From assembly GCA_023447635.1 (NCBI GenBank), contig JAEXNA010000221.1, positions 1-64,000 of the forward strand: a DNA stretch of 64,000 nucleotides. The letters are read 5' to 3'. The DNA is from Vulcanimicrobiota bacterium (lineage in GTDB: Bacteria; Vulcanimicrobiota; Xenobia; Xenobiales; JADMJV01). Under the pieces are notes generated by a model that was given only the letters and a program-made list of their open reading frames with translations, had not been told where the DNA came from and searched no databases. This document shows, piece by piece, positions 1 through 7,413 of this stretch (the stretch's first letter is position 1; every line of letters starts with the position of its first letter). Both the position numbers and the translations under genes were made by a program.

Positions 1-1199
1 CCCACCGACGACAGCAAAAACGACCCCACCCGCGACCGCAGCGCCCAGGGCAAAAACCGCATCAAGCCCAGAATACGAGGCAGCCAGACCTGCCGGTGAT
101 AGCCGCCGAACAGCTCATCCCCCCCATCGCCCGTCAGCGCCACCGTCACATGGCGCCGGGTCAACTCGGACAGCAGCAGCGTCGGCACCAGCGACGAATC
201 CCCAAACGGCTCATCGCAGATCGAGCCCAGCGACGGCACCAGCGCCAAAGCCTCCGCCCCCGTCACTCGTAGCGACGTATGCTCCGTCCCGAAGTGCGCC
301 GCCACCGCCCGGGCCGTCGCCGCCTCGCTGAACCGCGCATCGTCGAAATCGATCGTAAACGTGCGCACCGGCAACGACGACAAACGCGCCATCGTCCCCA
401 CGATCAGCGACGAATCGATCCCGCCCGACAGGAACGCCCCCAACGGCACATCGCTCAGCATGCGCAGCCGCACCGAGTCCTCCAGCAGACGCGCCACCTC
501 CGAGCGCACCTCGCCCGAATCCAGCGACGACGAAGCCACCATCGGCGGACGCCAATAGACCCGCGGGGCCGACACCGCACCGCCCTCATAAACCACCCAG
601 GACGCCGCCGGCAGCTTCGACAACCCCTGATACACCGTCCTGGGCGCCGGAATAGAGTTGTAGCGCAGCATCAGCGCCAAGCTATCGTGGTCTAACGACG
701 GCCGCACAGGCAGCGCCCGCACCACCCCCAACTCCGACCCGAAGGCAAAATGCCCGCCGCAAAATCCGTAGAATAACGGCTTCTGGCCCGCCCTATCGCG
801 GGCTAAATAAAGACGGCCCGAGGAACGGTCCCAGGCCGCAATGGCGAACATCCCCACCAGCCGCTCCAAAGTCGCCTCGAAGCCAAACCGCTCCAGCAGC
901 GCCAGCAAAGTCTCCGTGTCCGAACTCCCGCGGAACAGGACCCCGCCCAGCAACGAGCGCAGCTCCAGATGGTTGAAAATCTCGCCGTTGAACGACACCA
1001 CCCAGCGATGGGACGCCGATCGCATCGGCTGCGCCCCCGCCTCGGACAGCTCTAAGATCGCCAAACGCGTGTGTCCCAGCGCCACCGGACCCTCGGCCCA
1101 GACGCCCGAACCGTCCGGCCCCCGATGACCCAGGCGCGCCACCATCGCGCGCGCCAAATCTTCCGACCGCTCGCCCACTACCCCACAGATCCCACACAC
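1..1199 (-). CDS. AsnB-like glutamine-dependent amidotransferase (3' end beyond window)
   Basis: The product is an asparagine-synthetase-type enzyme: an N-terminal class II glutaminase domain followed by an ATP-pyrophosphatase domain. I chose the GTG start at 1199 because it gives Met-Cys-Gly-Ile-Cys, placing the catalytic Cys at residue 2. Visible motifs are LGHRGPDGSG, SFNGEIFNH, the PPi loop LSGGIDSS and LTGDGGDELFGGY. About 400 codons are present and the C-terminus is cut off by the left edge. Unlike the lasso cyclase at 34224, the glutaminase Cys is retained, so it should use glutamine as nitrogen donor. Enzymes of this family are frequent in exosortase-linked EPS loci, and amidation of a sugar or peptide is likely here. 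It could also be an ordinary asparagine synthetase. Confidence 0.9.
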   Translation of the reverse strand, partial: MCGICGVVGERSEDLARAMVARLGHRGPDGSGVWAEGPVALGHTRLAILELSEAGAQPMRSASHRWVVSFNGEIFNHLELRSLLGGVLFRGSSDTETLLALLERFGFEATLERLVGMFAIAAWDRSSGRLYLARDRAGQKPLFYGFCGGHFAFGSELGVVRALPVRPSLDHDSLALMLRYNSIPAPRTVYQGLSKLPAASWVVYEGGAVSAPRVYWRPPMVASSSLDSGEVRSEVARLLEDSVRLRMLSDVPLGAFLSGGIDSSLIVGTMARLSSLPVRTFTIDFDDARFSEAATARAVAAHFGTEHTSLRVTGAEALALVPSLGSICDEPFGDSSLVPTLLLSELTRRHVTVALTGDGGDELFGGYHRQVWLPRILGLMRFLPWALRSRVGSFLLSSV

Positions 1200-1652
1200 A
1201 GCGCCGCACGCTCCTTCCCAGACACTGGCCCGCTACGCCCCGGCCCCGGACGAACCCTCCGCGATTCCCGACCGCCTCGCTGTGATCCCGGTTACAAATG
1301 AGGGGCATACGAAAGTATACACTTTTTCAAGAAGCGACAAACTCTGTCGGCCTAAACCGGCCCAAATCGGCATCTAAGGCCGTAGTAAAATCACTTTATG
1401 CAATCCCACAGCAGAACAAACAGCCTTGAAAACACGAGCCCGAATACGTCTACTACAAAAACGTTCCAGGAGTATATATTCAGCCTCTGCATAGGCTGCC
1501 GATACTAACTCTACTGTCAGCAACATGGGTACCCGAAATCTACCCGATCGATATGGCACATGGATACGAGACTCTGGTATAGTATATCTGCACCGGATTG
1601 GGTTGGAGGGGCGTTAAGTGATCACGTATAGATTTTGTCCAAGGATAAAAAG
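1200..1652. other. Divergent intergenic region, AT-richer than its flanks
   Basis: About 450 bases lie between the divergent amidotransferase and regulator genes, and no convincing gene is visible. The part from about 1300 to 1600 is clearly more AT-rich than its surroundings, as expected for a divergent promoter region. An imperfect palindrome (ATAC-GAAA-GTAT) sits near 1307-1318, and a TATAGTATA stretch lies near 1578. A GGGTTGGAGGGGCGTTAA element at about 1600 resembles a motif repeated at 3538-3557. No start site can be assigned by eye. Confidence 0.5.
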
Positions 1653-2675
1653 ATGAGAGGCGCCGCCGTAGAAATGCTCGCCCTCTCGGACGCGCCCACC
1701 TCTTTTCAGAGAGTGCTGGCCGACCGCAAAGCCCGAGTCGACAGAGAAACCAACGACCCCAGCACGCAGATCATCGCGTGCCCCGGAGGATGTGGTGGAG
1801 AAGCCCTGCTCGAGCGCCCCCTCACCGTGACCCGCGACGGCATCTCGCGCACCGTGCAGATGGCCGAATGCCAGGGCAGCTGCCGCACCGAGGTCGCCAC
1901 CCGCTACTCTCGGCGGCCCCGCATGGTCCGAACCCGCTTCGACCTGCCCTACGTTCCCAGCCTGAAAACCATCAGCGTACCCACCCCCGTCTTGGAGGAC
2001 GAAACCGTGTCCCGACCCACATCCGCCCACCTGGCCCAACGCCTGTCGGCCGCCATCGCCCGCGCCAAAGTCAACCAGAGCGAGGCCGGCCTGCGCATCG
2101 GCTGCTCGCAAAGTTCGGTCAGCAAAATGCTGCACGGCACCTCGGTCGCGGAAAGCACCTCCAGCGCCGCCTTAGCCTGGGCCGACATCGTCCTGAACGC
2201 CCCGGAAGAAGAGCAGGCCCCGGAGCCCCAGGAAGCTCAGGCCGAGACCGGGCAAACTCGAACCCAGCAGCCCCAGGCCGGGCCCCAGCAGCCTCAGGCC
2301 GGGACCCAGGAGCCTCAGGCCGGGCCCGGAGAAACCCGGTCCCAAGAACCTCAGGCCCCCCTCGGACAGGAACCCCTCCAGGCAGTAACCTCCCTCGACC
2401 AAAGCCTCCCAGTCGAAGTTTCAGCCGCCTCCACCGGGGAAGAACAGAGTATGCCTCACAGCTACACCAAAACCAACGGCACCTACGTGAACGGCGGCTC
2501 CACCAACGGCGCCGGCAAGCCCCTCGCGCCCACGCCTTACGAAGCCGTCCTGCGCAAGCTGCTCGAAGAAGTCGCCCAGAAGCGACTGGAAGAACTGGCC
2601 GGCCCCGCCGCCGAAGGCATCGTCGCCCGCGTCGTCCTGGAATGGGCCGACCCCAACGATCCCCGCAAACCTTAG
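1653..2675 (+). CDS. Putative DNA-binding protein: zinc-ribbon-like Cys cluster, HTH, Pro/Gln-rich repeats
   Basis: I do not recognise this as a named family. The start is the ATG at 1653, which has AAGGA seven bases upstream; a TTG at 1637 is in another position with no ribosome site. Near the N-terminus a CPGGCGG motif and a CQGSC motif about 35 residues later could form a four-Cys zinc site. A central stretch reading NQSEAGLRIGCSQSSVSKML has the spacing of a Cro/CI-type helix-turn-helix. A low-complexity Pro-Gln-Ala-Gly region follows, then a charged helical C-terminus of about 55 residues. It sits 10 bases before a YdcF-like gene and diverges from the amidotransferase gene, so it may regulate the adjacent glycan genes. 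That role is inference. Confidence 0.6.
   Translation: MRGAAVEMLALSDAPTSFQRVLADRKARVDRETNDPSTQIIACPGGCGGEALLERPLTVTRDGISRTVQMAECQGSCRTEVATRYSRRPRMVRTRFDLPYVPSLKTISVPTPVLEDETVSRPTSAHLAQRLSAAIARAKVNQSEAGLRIGCSQSSVSKMLHGTSVAESTSSAALAWADIVLNAPEEEQAPEPQEAQAETGQTRTQQPQAGPQQPQAGTQEPQAGPGETRSQEPQAPLGQEPLQAVTSLDQSLPVEVSAASTGEEQSMPHSYTKTNGTYVNGGSTNGAGKPLAPTPYEAVLRKLLEEVAQKRLEELAGPAAEGIVARVVLEWADPNDPRKP
2265..2327 (+). repeat. Three 21-bp tandem repeats inside the regulator gene
   Basis: Three consecutive 21-base units encode QQPQAGP, QQPQAGT and QEPQAGP. Degenerate units flank them on both sides (about 2210-2390). They form a flexible Pro/Gln-rich linker between the HTH-like and C-terminal segments. 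Confidence 0.8.
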
Positions 2676-2685
2676 CCGATAAGGG

Positions 2686-3441
2686 ATGCTGTCCCACATC
2701 CTGCGGGAACTGCTGCTCCCGCCCTCGTCCCTGCTGGCCCTATTCCTGGCCGCGGCCCTGCTGCATCGTCGCCAACCCCGGGTCGCCGCCGCGCTCGCCA
2801 CGACGGCAGCTCTGCTCCTGTATGGACTGGGCCTGCCCCCCGTCGCCTACTGGCTCAGCCGCAGCACCGAGCAGCTTCCCGCCCAAAGCCTGGCGCAGAT
2901 CCGCGCCTACCAGCCTCAGATCATCGTCGTGCTCGGCGCCGGCGTCGACCTGCACTCGCCCGAGTACGGCGGCCTCACCGTCCCCTCTCAGGAAGGGCTC
3001 AAGCGCCTGACCTACGCCGCCTACCTCTCGCGCGAGCTAGGTCTCCCCATCCTTACCACCGGAGGCTACGGCCCCACCCCCGCCGACTCCGAAGGCCAGG
3101 CCGCGGCGACCCATCTGCAGGGGGAAAAGGTTGGGGGCGAGATCCTGGTCGAAGCCACCTCCGCCAACACCGCCGAAAACGCGCGCCACGCCGCGGCCAT
3201 CATCGAAGGCAAAGGCCTGACCCGGGCCCTGGTCGTCACCCACGCCTCCCACGCCGCCCGAGCCAAAGGCGAATTCGATCGCGCCGGACTCCCCGTCCTG
3301 GTCGCCCCCACCGGCTATCGAACCTGGCAGCCCTGGGAACGCGGCCCCCTGCTGCTGATCCCCACCCACAACGCCTTCGACGAGTCGTGCTACGCCCTGC
3401 GCTGCCACCTGGCCATGCTGTGGCAACTCCTGCGGGGCTAA
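2686..3441 (+). CDS. YdcF/SanA-like DUF218 membrane protein
   Basis: This 251-residue protein has two hydrophobic segments at the N-terminus (about residues 5-25 and 30-52) followed by a DUF218 domain. The family pattern is visible in IIVVLGAGVD, LPILTTGGYG, the SANTAENARHAA segment and ALVVTHASHAARA. E. coli relatives (ElyC, SanA, YdcF) act at the envelope, and ElyC affects lipid-carrier-dependent peptidoglycan synthesis. A role in undecaprenyl-linked glycan metabolism would fit the EPS context, but the exact reaction is unknown. It starts 10 bases after the upstream regulator gene and is probably co-transcribed with it. Confidence 0.85.
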   Translation: MLSHILRELLLPPSSLLALFLAAALLHRRQPRVAAALATTAALLLYGLGLPPVAYWLSRSTEQLPAQSLAQIRAYQPQIIVVLGAGVDLHSPEYGGLTVPSQEGLKRLTYAAYLSRELGLPILTTGGYGPTPADSEGQAAATHLQGEKVGGEILVEATSANTAENARHAAAIIEGKGLTRALVVTHASHAARAKGEFDRAGLPVLVAPTGYRTWQPWERGPLLLIPTHNAFDESCYALRCHLAMLWQLLRG

Positions 3442-3452
3442 AGCCCCCATAA

Positions 3453-3583
3453 GGGGTGGAGAGGGCCGAGGCCCCGGACGGCAGGAGGAGGGGGCTGCCG
3501 CCCCAGGACCCGGAAGGGGTTGGAGAGGTCAGAGGCCGGGGTTGGAGGGCGCTAACGCGCCGCCGGACCCGCCGGGGTTGGAG
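3453..3583 (+). repeat. GGGG(T)TGGAG motif cluster with small GC hairpins
   Basis: The motif GGGGTTGGAG occurs at 3516, 3538 and 3574, with a variant GGGGTGGAG at 3453. Between copies lie two short inverted repeats, GGGGC-TGCC-GCCCC and GGCGC-TAAC-GCGCC. The segment fills the gap between the converging YdcF-like and acyltransferase genes. It resembles REP-type intergenic elements and could fold at the 3' ends of both transcripts. Confidence 0.5.
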
Positions 3584-3590
3584 TGGTGGC

Positions 3591-4664
3591 TCAGTCACGT
3601 CTCTGCGGTCGAAGGATGATCGATCGTGTTTTGGCGAGCGCTGGCCTTTCAACCAAATGGTGATAGATGAGACCGCAGACGATACTTACGGCGAGGCACA
3701 ACACGAGATTCGTGAGATAGGAACCCAGGAACGGAACCCGCTGGCAAATCCTCGAAACTACCGAGACAACTAGCCCGTGGACGAGGAATATAGCGAAAGA
3801 TGCGTCGCCGAGGTGGGACACCCAACGCGGAATACCAAGTTCTTGTTGGTGCTCTATCAAAACGACAGCCAAAATCATCACAGCGAAGACCATGCCTAGC
3901 AAGAAGCGCCAGGAGGACCAAAGACTCGCAATCCTGGCCGCGGGCAAGACGGCGACAAGAGCCAGGAAAAACAACGGTTTACCCGCCTTGAGGGGCAGCT
4001 TTGTCAGCAACACCGCAGCAGCGATACCAGCGGCAATTTCCAGGCTGTAGACACTAAAAAGATGCCGATAGAGCGGGGTCATGAACTCCTGGCCCGGCCA
4101 AGCCTCTCCCACCAACAGGTAGCTCATGCACACCGCCAGGTAAGACCAAAAGAGCACCGACCGTCGGAACGGAAGAAAATAAAGAAGAAAAACAAGATAG
4201 AACAGCATCTCGAAAACCAGCGTCCAGGCGTGCGGGACGACCGGCTTCTCGTAAGAAGGCCAGAGAAGAAAAGAACTGACGATATCCCATGACCTGTCGC
4301 TTGCCGACACATTCGGCAGCAACGTGTACAGGAGCACCGTAAGCAAGGCGATGGGCCAATAGGGCGTATAAATCCTTACAAACCGCTTCTTTATATAAGT
4401 CCAGGCGGCGGTGGTTGTTCTCGCGTCGTTCCGGTGAATGTAGTAGATGACGAACCCCGAGAGAGGAAAGAAAAAATCAACCCTCAGATCGTTATTGAGA
4501 ACGAAATCTAGCCAGCTTAGCTTTTGAGAGGGCTCGCCCACGAACGCCCGAGAGCTCACACTAGAGTGATGCAAACAGACAAAAAGTGCCGCCAAGGCAC
4601 GCCCGGCTTGCAGGGAATACAGCTTGCGCCTCTCCCCTTCTTGCACGTATGTCCCTGAACTCAT
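3591..4664 (-). CDS. Acyltransferase 3 family (OafA-like) integral membrane protein
   Basis: The protein has about 357 residues and roughly ten hydrophobic segments, with the acyltransferase-3 opening YSLQAGRALAALFVCLHHSS followed by DFFFPLSGFVI. Family members transfer acetyl or other acyl groups to extracellular polysaccharide or lipid-linked sugars. The ATG at 4664, with GGAGG about ten bases upstream, is preferred over a GTG at 4688. Base composition is more AT-rich than that of its neighbours (for example the run around 4170-4200), which suggests later acquisition. It is the last gene of the minus-strand run that begins with the exosortase gene. Confidence 0.88.
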   Translation of the reverse strand: MSSGTYVQEGERRKLYSLQAGRALAALFVCLHHSSVSSRAFVGEPSQKLSWLDFVLNNDLRVDFFFPLSGFVIYYIHRNDARTTTAAWTYIKKRFVRIYTPYWPIALLTVLLYTLLPNVSASDRSWDIVSSFLLWPSYEKPVVPHAWTLVFEMLFYLVFLLYFLPFRRSVLFWSYLAVCMSYLLVGEAWPGQEFMTPLYRHLFSVYSLEIAAGIAAAVLLTKLPLKAGKPLFFLALVAVLPAARIASLWSSWRFLLGMVFAVMILAVVLIEHQQELGIPRWVSHLGDASFAIFLVHGLVVSVVSRICQRVPFLGSYLTNLVLCLAVSIVCGLIYHHLVERPALAKTRSIILRPQRRD

Positions 4665-4708
4665 AGACCCAAAGCCTCCACCGCCCACAATAGGGCATCG
4701 AGAGAGCT

Positions 4709-5854
4709 TTAGCCTCTTTTCTGACTCGTCGGGGTCGGGGTTGTGGTTGGGGCTAGCAGATTCTCCTCCAGGTAGGGCGAGTCGATTTTCGCCTTGCTCA
4801 GAATCCGGTGCATCACCTTGGCCCGCTCCGCCTCGACCAGGATGTTGTCGATGGCCGGCTGGACATCGTCGAACGACGCCTTCCGCTCCGCGATCTGATA
4901 AATCGCGAACCCGCCCGCGTTGGTCAGCGGCGGAGTGATCTGCCCCACCTCTAGTTGGGACAGCGCCTCGGCCGTGGCCGGCCCGAACTGCTCGCGAATA
5001 TCGCCCAGAGTCAGCGAACCCAGAGCCGACACCATCCCGCCGTCTTGGGAGAACTTCTTGCCCGCCTCAGCCGGGTTCACCCCGTTGCGCAGGGCGGCCA
5101 CGAAGCCGTCGGCCTTGGCCCGGCTCTCGAAGCGCATGCCGCGCAGGGTGTAGATCGTCAGGTCCTTCTTGAAGGTCTCGAACACCTCGGTCTTGCGCGC
5201 CTTGTCCGTCTCCTTGCCGATGATCTGGCGCAGCAGAATCTCCGCCTCGGCCTCGGGCAGATGAATGGCCCCTTGGGGATCGTTCTTGAACCGCTCTTTC
5301 AGCTCGATCCGCTCTTCCGGGCTCAGCGACAGCTTCAACCGCTCCGCCTCCTGACGGATCGCCTCCTGCTCGGTCAAACGCTGCAGCACGGCCGGACCGT
5401 GGGCCATCTCCAGCGACTGGATATAGAGCCCCATCGGGATCCGGCGCCCGTTGACCACCACCGCGGGCTCGTTGCCGCCCAGCGCCGGCCCACGCCCCCG
5501 TTTGGGACGGTAGGTCTCGCGGAACAGGAAGGCGGCAAACACCGCCATCAGCGCCAGGAAAAACAGCGCGATGATCCAGCCCTGCTTCTTCTGCAGCCAG
5601 GCCAGCCATCCGTAGCGCTCGCGACGCCGGGCCCACTCGCGGGCGCTTTGCTCGGACCGCTTGTGGTTCCAGATCTGGAACCGCTGGTAGGCCAGTTTCA
5701 GCTTCGACTCGCCCGAAGCGGCCCGCTGGGCGCGCCGACGCTCGCCCGACAGCGTGCGCCGCTGCTCCCTGGCCAGCGCCCGACGAAGCCGGGCGTCCTG
5801 ATACGATCTGGTAAACTGCAGGCGCTGCCGGCGCCACCACTGTGAAAACCCCAT
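4709..5854 (-). CDS. Membrane-anchored SurA/PpiC-like peptidyl-prolyl isomerase (foldase)
   Basis: The 381-residue protein has a long, highly basic cytoplasmic N-terminus (about 85 residues rich in Arg/Gln/Ala). A single membrane segment (WIIALFFLALMAVFAAFLF, about residues 92-110) and an extracytoplasmic SurA-like chaperone region follow. A parvulin-type rotamase domain then covers about residues 210-330 (FSQDGGMVSALGSL, VGQITPP, GFAIYQI). It ends in a Thr/Pro-rich tail. The ATG at 5854 has AGGA at good spacing. Its position downstream of the VPEID-CTERM protein and exosortase suggests it helps fold exported substrates of that system. The unusually long basic cytoplasmic tail is unexplained. 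Confidence 0.85.
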   Translation of the reverse strand: MGFSQWWRRQRLQFTRSYQDARLRRALAREQRRTLSGERRRAQRAASGESKLKLAYQRFQIWNHKRSEQSAREWARRRERYGWLAWLQKKQGWIIALFFLALMAVFAAFLFRETYRPKRGRGPALGGNEPAVVVNGRRIPMGLYIQSLEMAHGPAVLQRLTEQEAIRQEAERLKLSLSPEERIELKERFKNDPQGAIHLPEAEAEILLRQIIGKETDKARKTEVFETFKKDLTIYTLRGMRFESRAKADGFVAALRNGVNPAEAGKKFSQDGGMVSALGSLTLGDIREQFGPATAEALSQLEVGQITPPLTNAGGFAIYQIAERKASFDDVQPAIDNILVEAERAKVMHRILSKAKIDSPYLEENLLAPTTTPTPTSQKRG

Positions 5855-5887
5855 ACCCAATCCTAAATGCGATTTCGCCTGCTAGCC

Positions 5888-6373
5888 TTATCGGCCGTCA
5901 GGCAGCACTCGATAGTCTTGTTCTATTAAGCGGCACGACACTTGCCGCCAGCCTCGCTCGGTCCAGCGCCACCGGTCCTTGGAGCGAGTCGTCAGCTTCA
6001 CCCTCTGAAGCTGCGTCTTTTGCACGTTGCTGAAAATCTCGGCCTCGATGGTGTCGACCACCTCGCACTCTGCCTCGTCCTCGGACAGCAGGCGAAAGTT
6101 ACCGATCACGCCGCTCTCCCGAAGCGAGACCGCTTTGGCCAAAAAGTCGGCCAGCCATGTCTTTTCGTCGATCGGGTTCATCGGATAGCCGTCCAGGTCG
6201 TAGGCTTTGAAATCAGCCGACCGGTAGGCCATCATCCCCGCGCGATACTTCAGCGCAGCCGCCTTGTAGGTGCTGGCGTAAGCCGCCTCGATCTCGGCGC
6301 GCGGCACGGCCAGCGCTGGGGCCCAGAGGGCCAATAGTAAGAGAGTGGAGAGTGAGAGACGGAATATCGTCAT
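5888..6373 (-). CDS. Small secreted protein, possibly NTF2/SnoaL-like
   Basis: I do not recognise a named family. The ATG at 6373 opens a clear signal peptide (MTIFRLSLSTLLLLALWAPA, cleavage likely after ALA near residue 22). The mature part of about 140 residues looks like an alpha-plus-beta cone fold. It has an N-terminal helix (AYASTYKAAALKYRAG), then alternating strands ending with WRWTERGWRQVSCRLIEQ. This pattern recalls NTF2-like ketosteroid-isomerase folds, but that is a weak inference. It lies between the VPEID-CTERM protein and the foldase on the same strand, so it is probably exported and part of the same unit. Confidence 0.65.
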   Translation of the reverse strand: MTIFRLSLSTLLLLALWAPALAVPRAEIEAAYASTYKAAALKYRAGMMAYRSADFKAYDLDGYPMNPIDEKTWLADFLAKAVSLRESGVIGNFRLLSEDEAECEVVDTIEAEIFSNVQKTQLQRVKLTTRSKDRWRWTERGWRQVSCRLIEQDYRVLPDGR

Positions 6374-6455
6374 AAGTGTCTCGATAAAGCAAAGATAGAA
6401 AGAGAAGGCCGCGGACAAGCCGGGCCTTCTCTCTCGTCAGTCCGAAGCAAAGGAG

Positions 6456-7289
6456 TTAGCCGATAACGGCCGACTCCTTGCGTCCGCGACGGTCGGAAAC
6501 CACGAAGAACAGCAGCATCGCGATAGCGATCGGCAGCCCCGCGGAAGCGGTGTCGATTTCGGGGACGAGTTGAACGTTGGTGACTGCGAATCCCCCATAG
6601 GTGCTATTCGTACCAACCACACCGTAGCCGAATCCAATGATCCAATTGCCAGCGGTGACGCCGGTCAATGTGTAGCTTGTTCCAGCAAGTCGGCCTGCAG
6701 CGGTGGCCGCACTACCCAACACCCGGTTCACACGGGAGTCCGGCCGCTGTGCAGTACCCAGAGCCAAACCCGAGTCTCCGTTCATCAGAGTAGGGCTTAG
6801 CTCGCTGTTCGCTTGACCACCACGAATAAGTGTACCCGTGTAATCGTCAGTATTGAACAGGAACACGAAAGGGTCCCCAGTCTGTCCGTTTGAGTTCACG
6901 AACCCAACAGCATCGAAAACAATGCTACCGTTAGCTGAGGTCGTGAAGGCTTGATAGATCCCGGTGAGCTTCGCGTCGCTCATTGCGTTTCCAAAATTGG
7001 ACGCAACTGCACCAATCGAAGTCGAGTTGAATACAACTTGGTTAAAGAAGCTCTGAGAGCTTGCACCCGCAGTCCCTCCGCGACCAACGACTAGCCCGTA
7101 GGTGTCGCCCCCAAGGATGTTCGAGTTGGTCTGTCCGAAAGCTACTGAAGCGCCTCCAGCAACTCCCGCCGTCGACCAAGCCGACCCGTTCGAGAAATTT
7201 GAATTTTGGATAGCCGGAGCAGCAATTGCACCTTGGATCATGACCAAGGCTGCAAAAAGCGCGCCAACTATCCGACTTTTGACCTGCAA
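6456..7289 (-). CDS. VPEID-CTERM sorting-domain protein (exosortase E substrate)
   Basis: This 277-residue protein has an N-terminal signal peptide (cleavage likely after GAIAA) and a Ser/Thr/Gly/Asn-rich beta body. The C-terminal sorting signal is VPEID, then a hydrophobic helix (GLPIAIAMLLFFVV), then the basic end SDRRGRK. The start is a TTG at 7289, supported by GGGAGGA six bases upstream. VPEID-CTERM proteins are processed by exosortase E, whose gene lies immediately upstream on the same strand. It is presumably anchored or released at the cell surface together with EPS. The body resembles PEP-CTERM-type carbohydrate-associated proteins (PAIQNSNFSNGSAW), and its function is unknown. Confidence 0.9.
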   Translation of the reverse strand: MQVKSRIVGALFAALVMIQGAIAAPAIQNSNFSNGSAWSTAGVAGGASVAFGQTNSNILGGDTYGLVVGRGGTAGASSQSFFNQVVFNSTSIGAVASNFGNAMSDAKLTGIYQAFTTSANGSIVFDAVGFVNSNGQTGDPFVFLFNTDDYTGTLIRGGQANSELSPTLMNGDSGLALGTAQRPDSRVNRVLGSAATAAGRLAGTSYTLTGVTAGNWIIGFGYGVVGTNSTYGGFAVTNVQLVPEIDTASAGLPIAIAMLLFFVVSDRRGRKESAVIG

Positions 7290-7413
7290 ATCGATTCCTC
7301 CCTAAATAATAGAGCACGCAAGATATCTCTCACGCACCGGCGCTGTTGACTACATAAGGGGAACATCCTCTACAGAAAGGACCGATTGCGGAAATTCTGT
7401 CCAGGTGGCCGTT

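Noticed and set aside
1374..1559. 61-residue minus-strand ORF in the divergent intergenic region
   Set aside because: No ribosome site, no recognisable motif and an AT-rich promoter-like background; likely chance.
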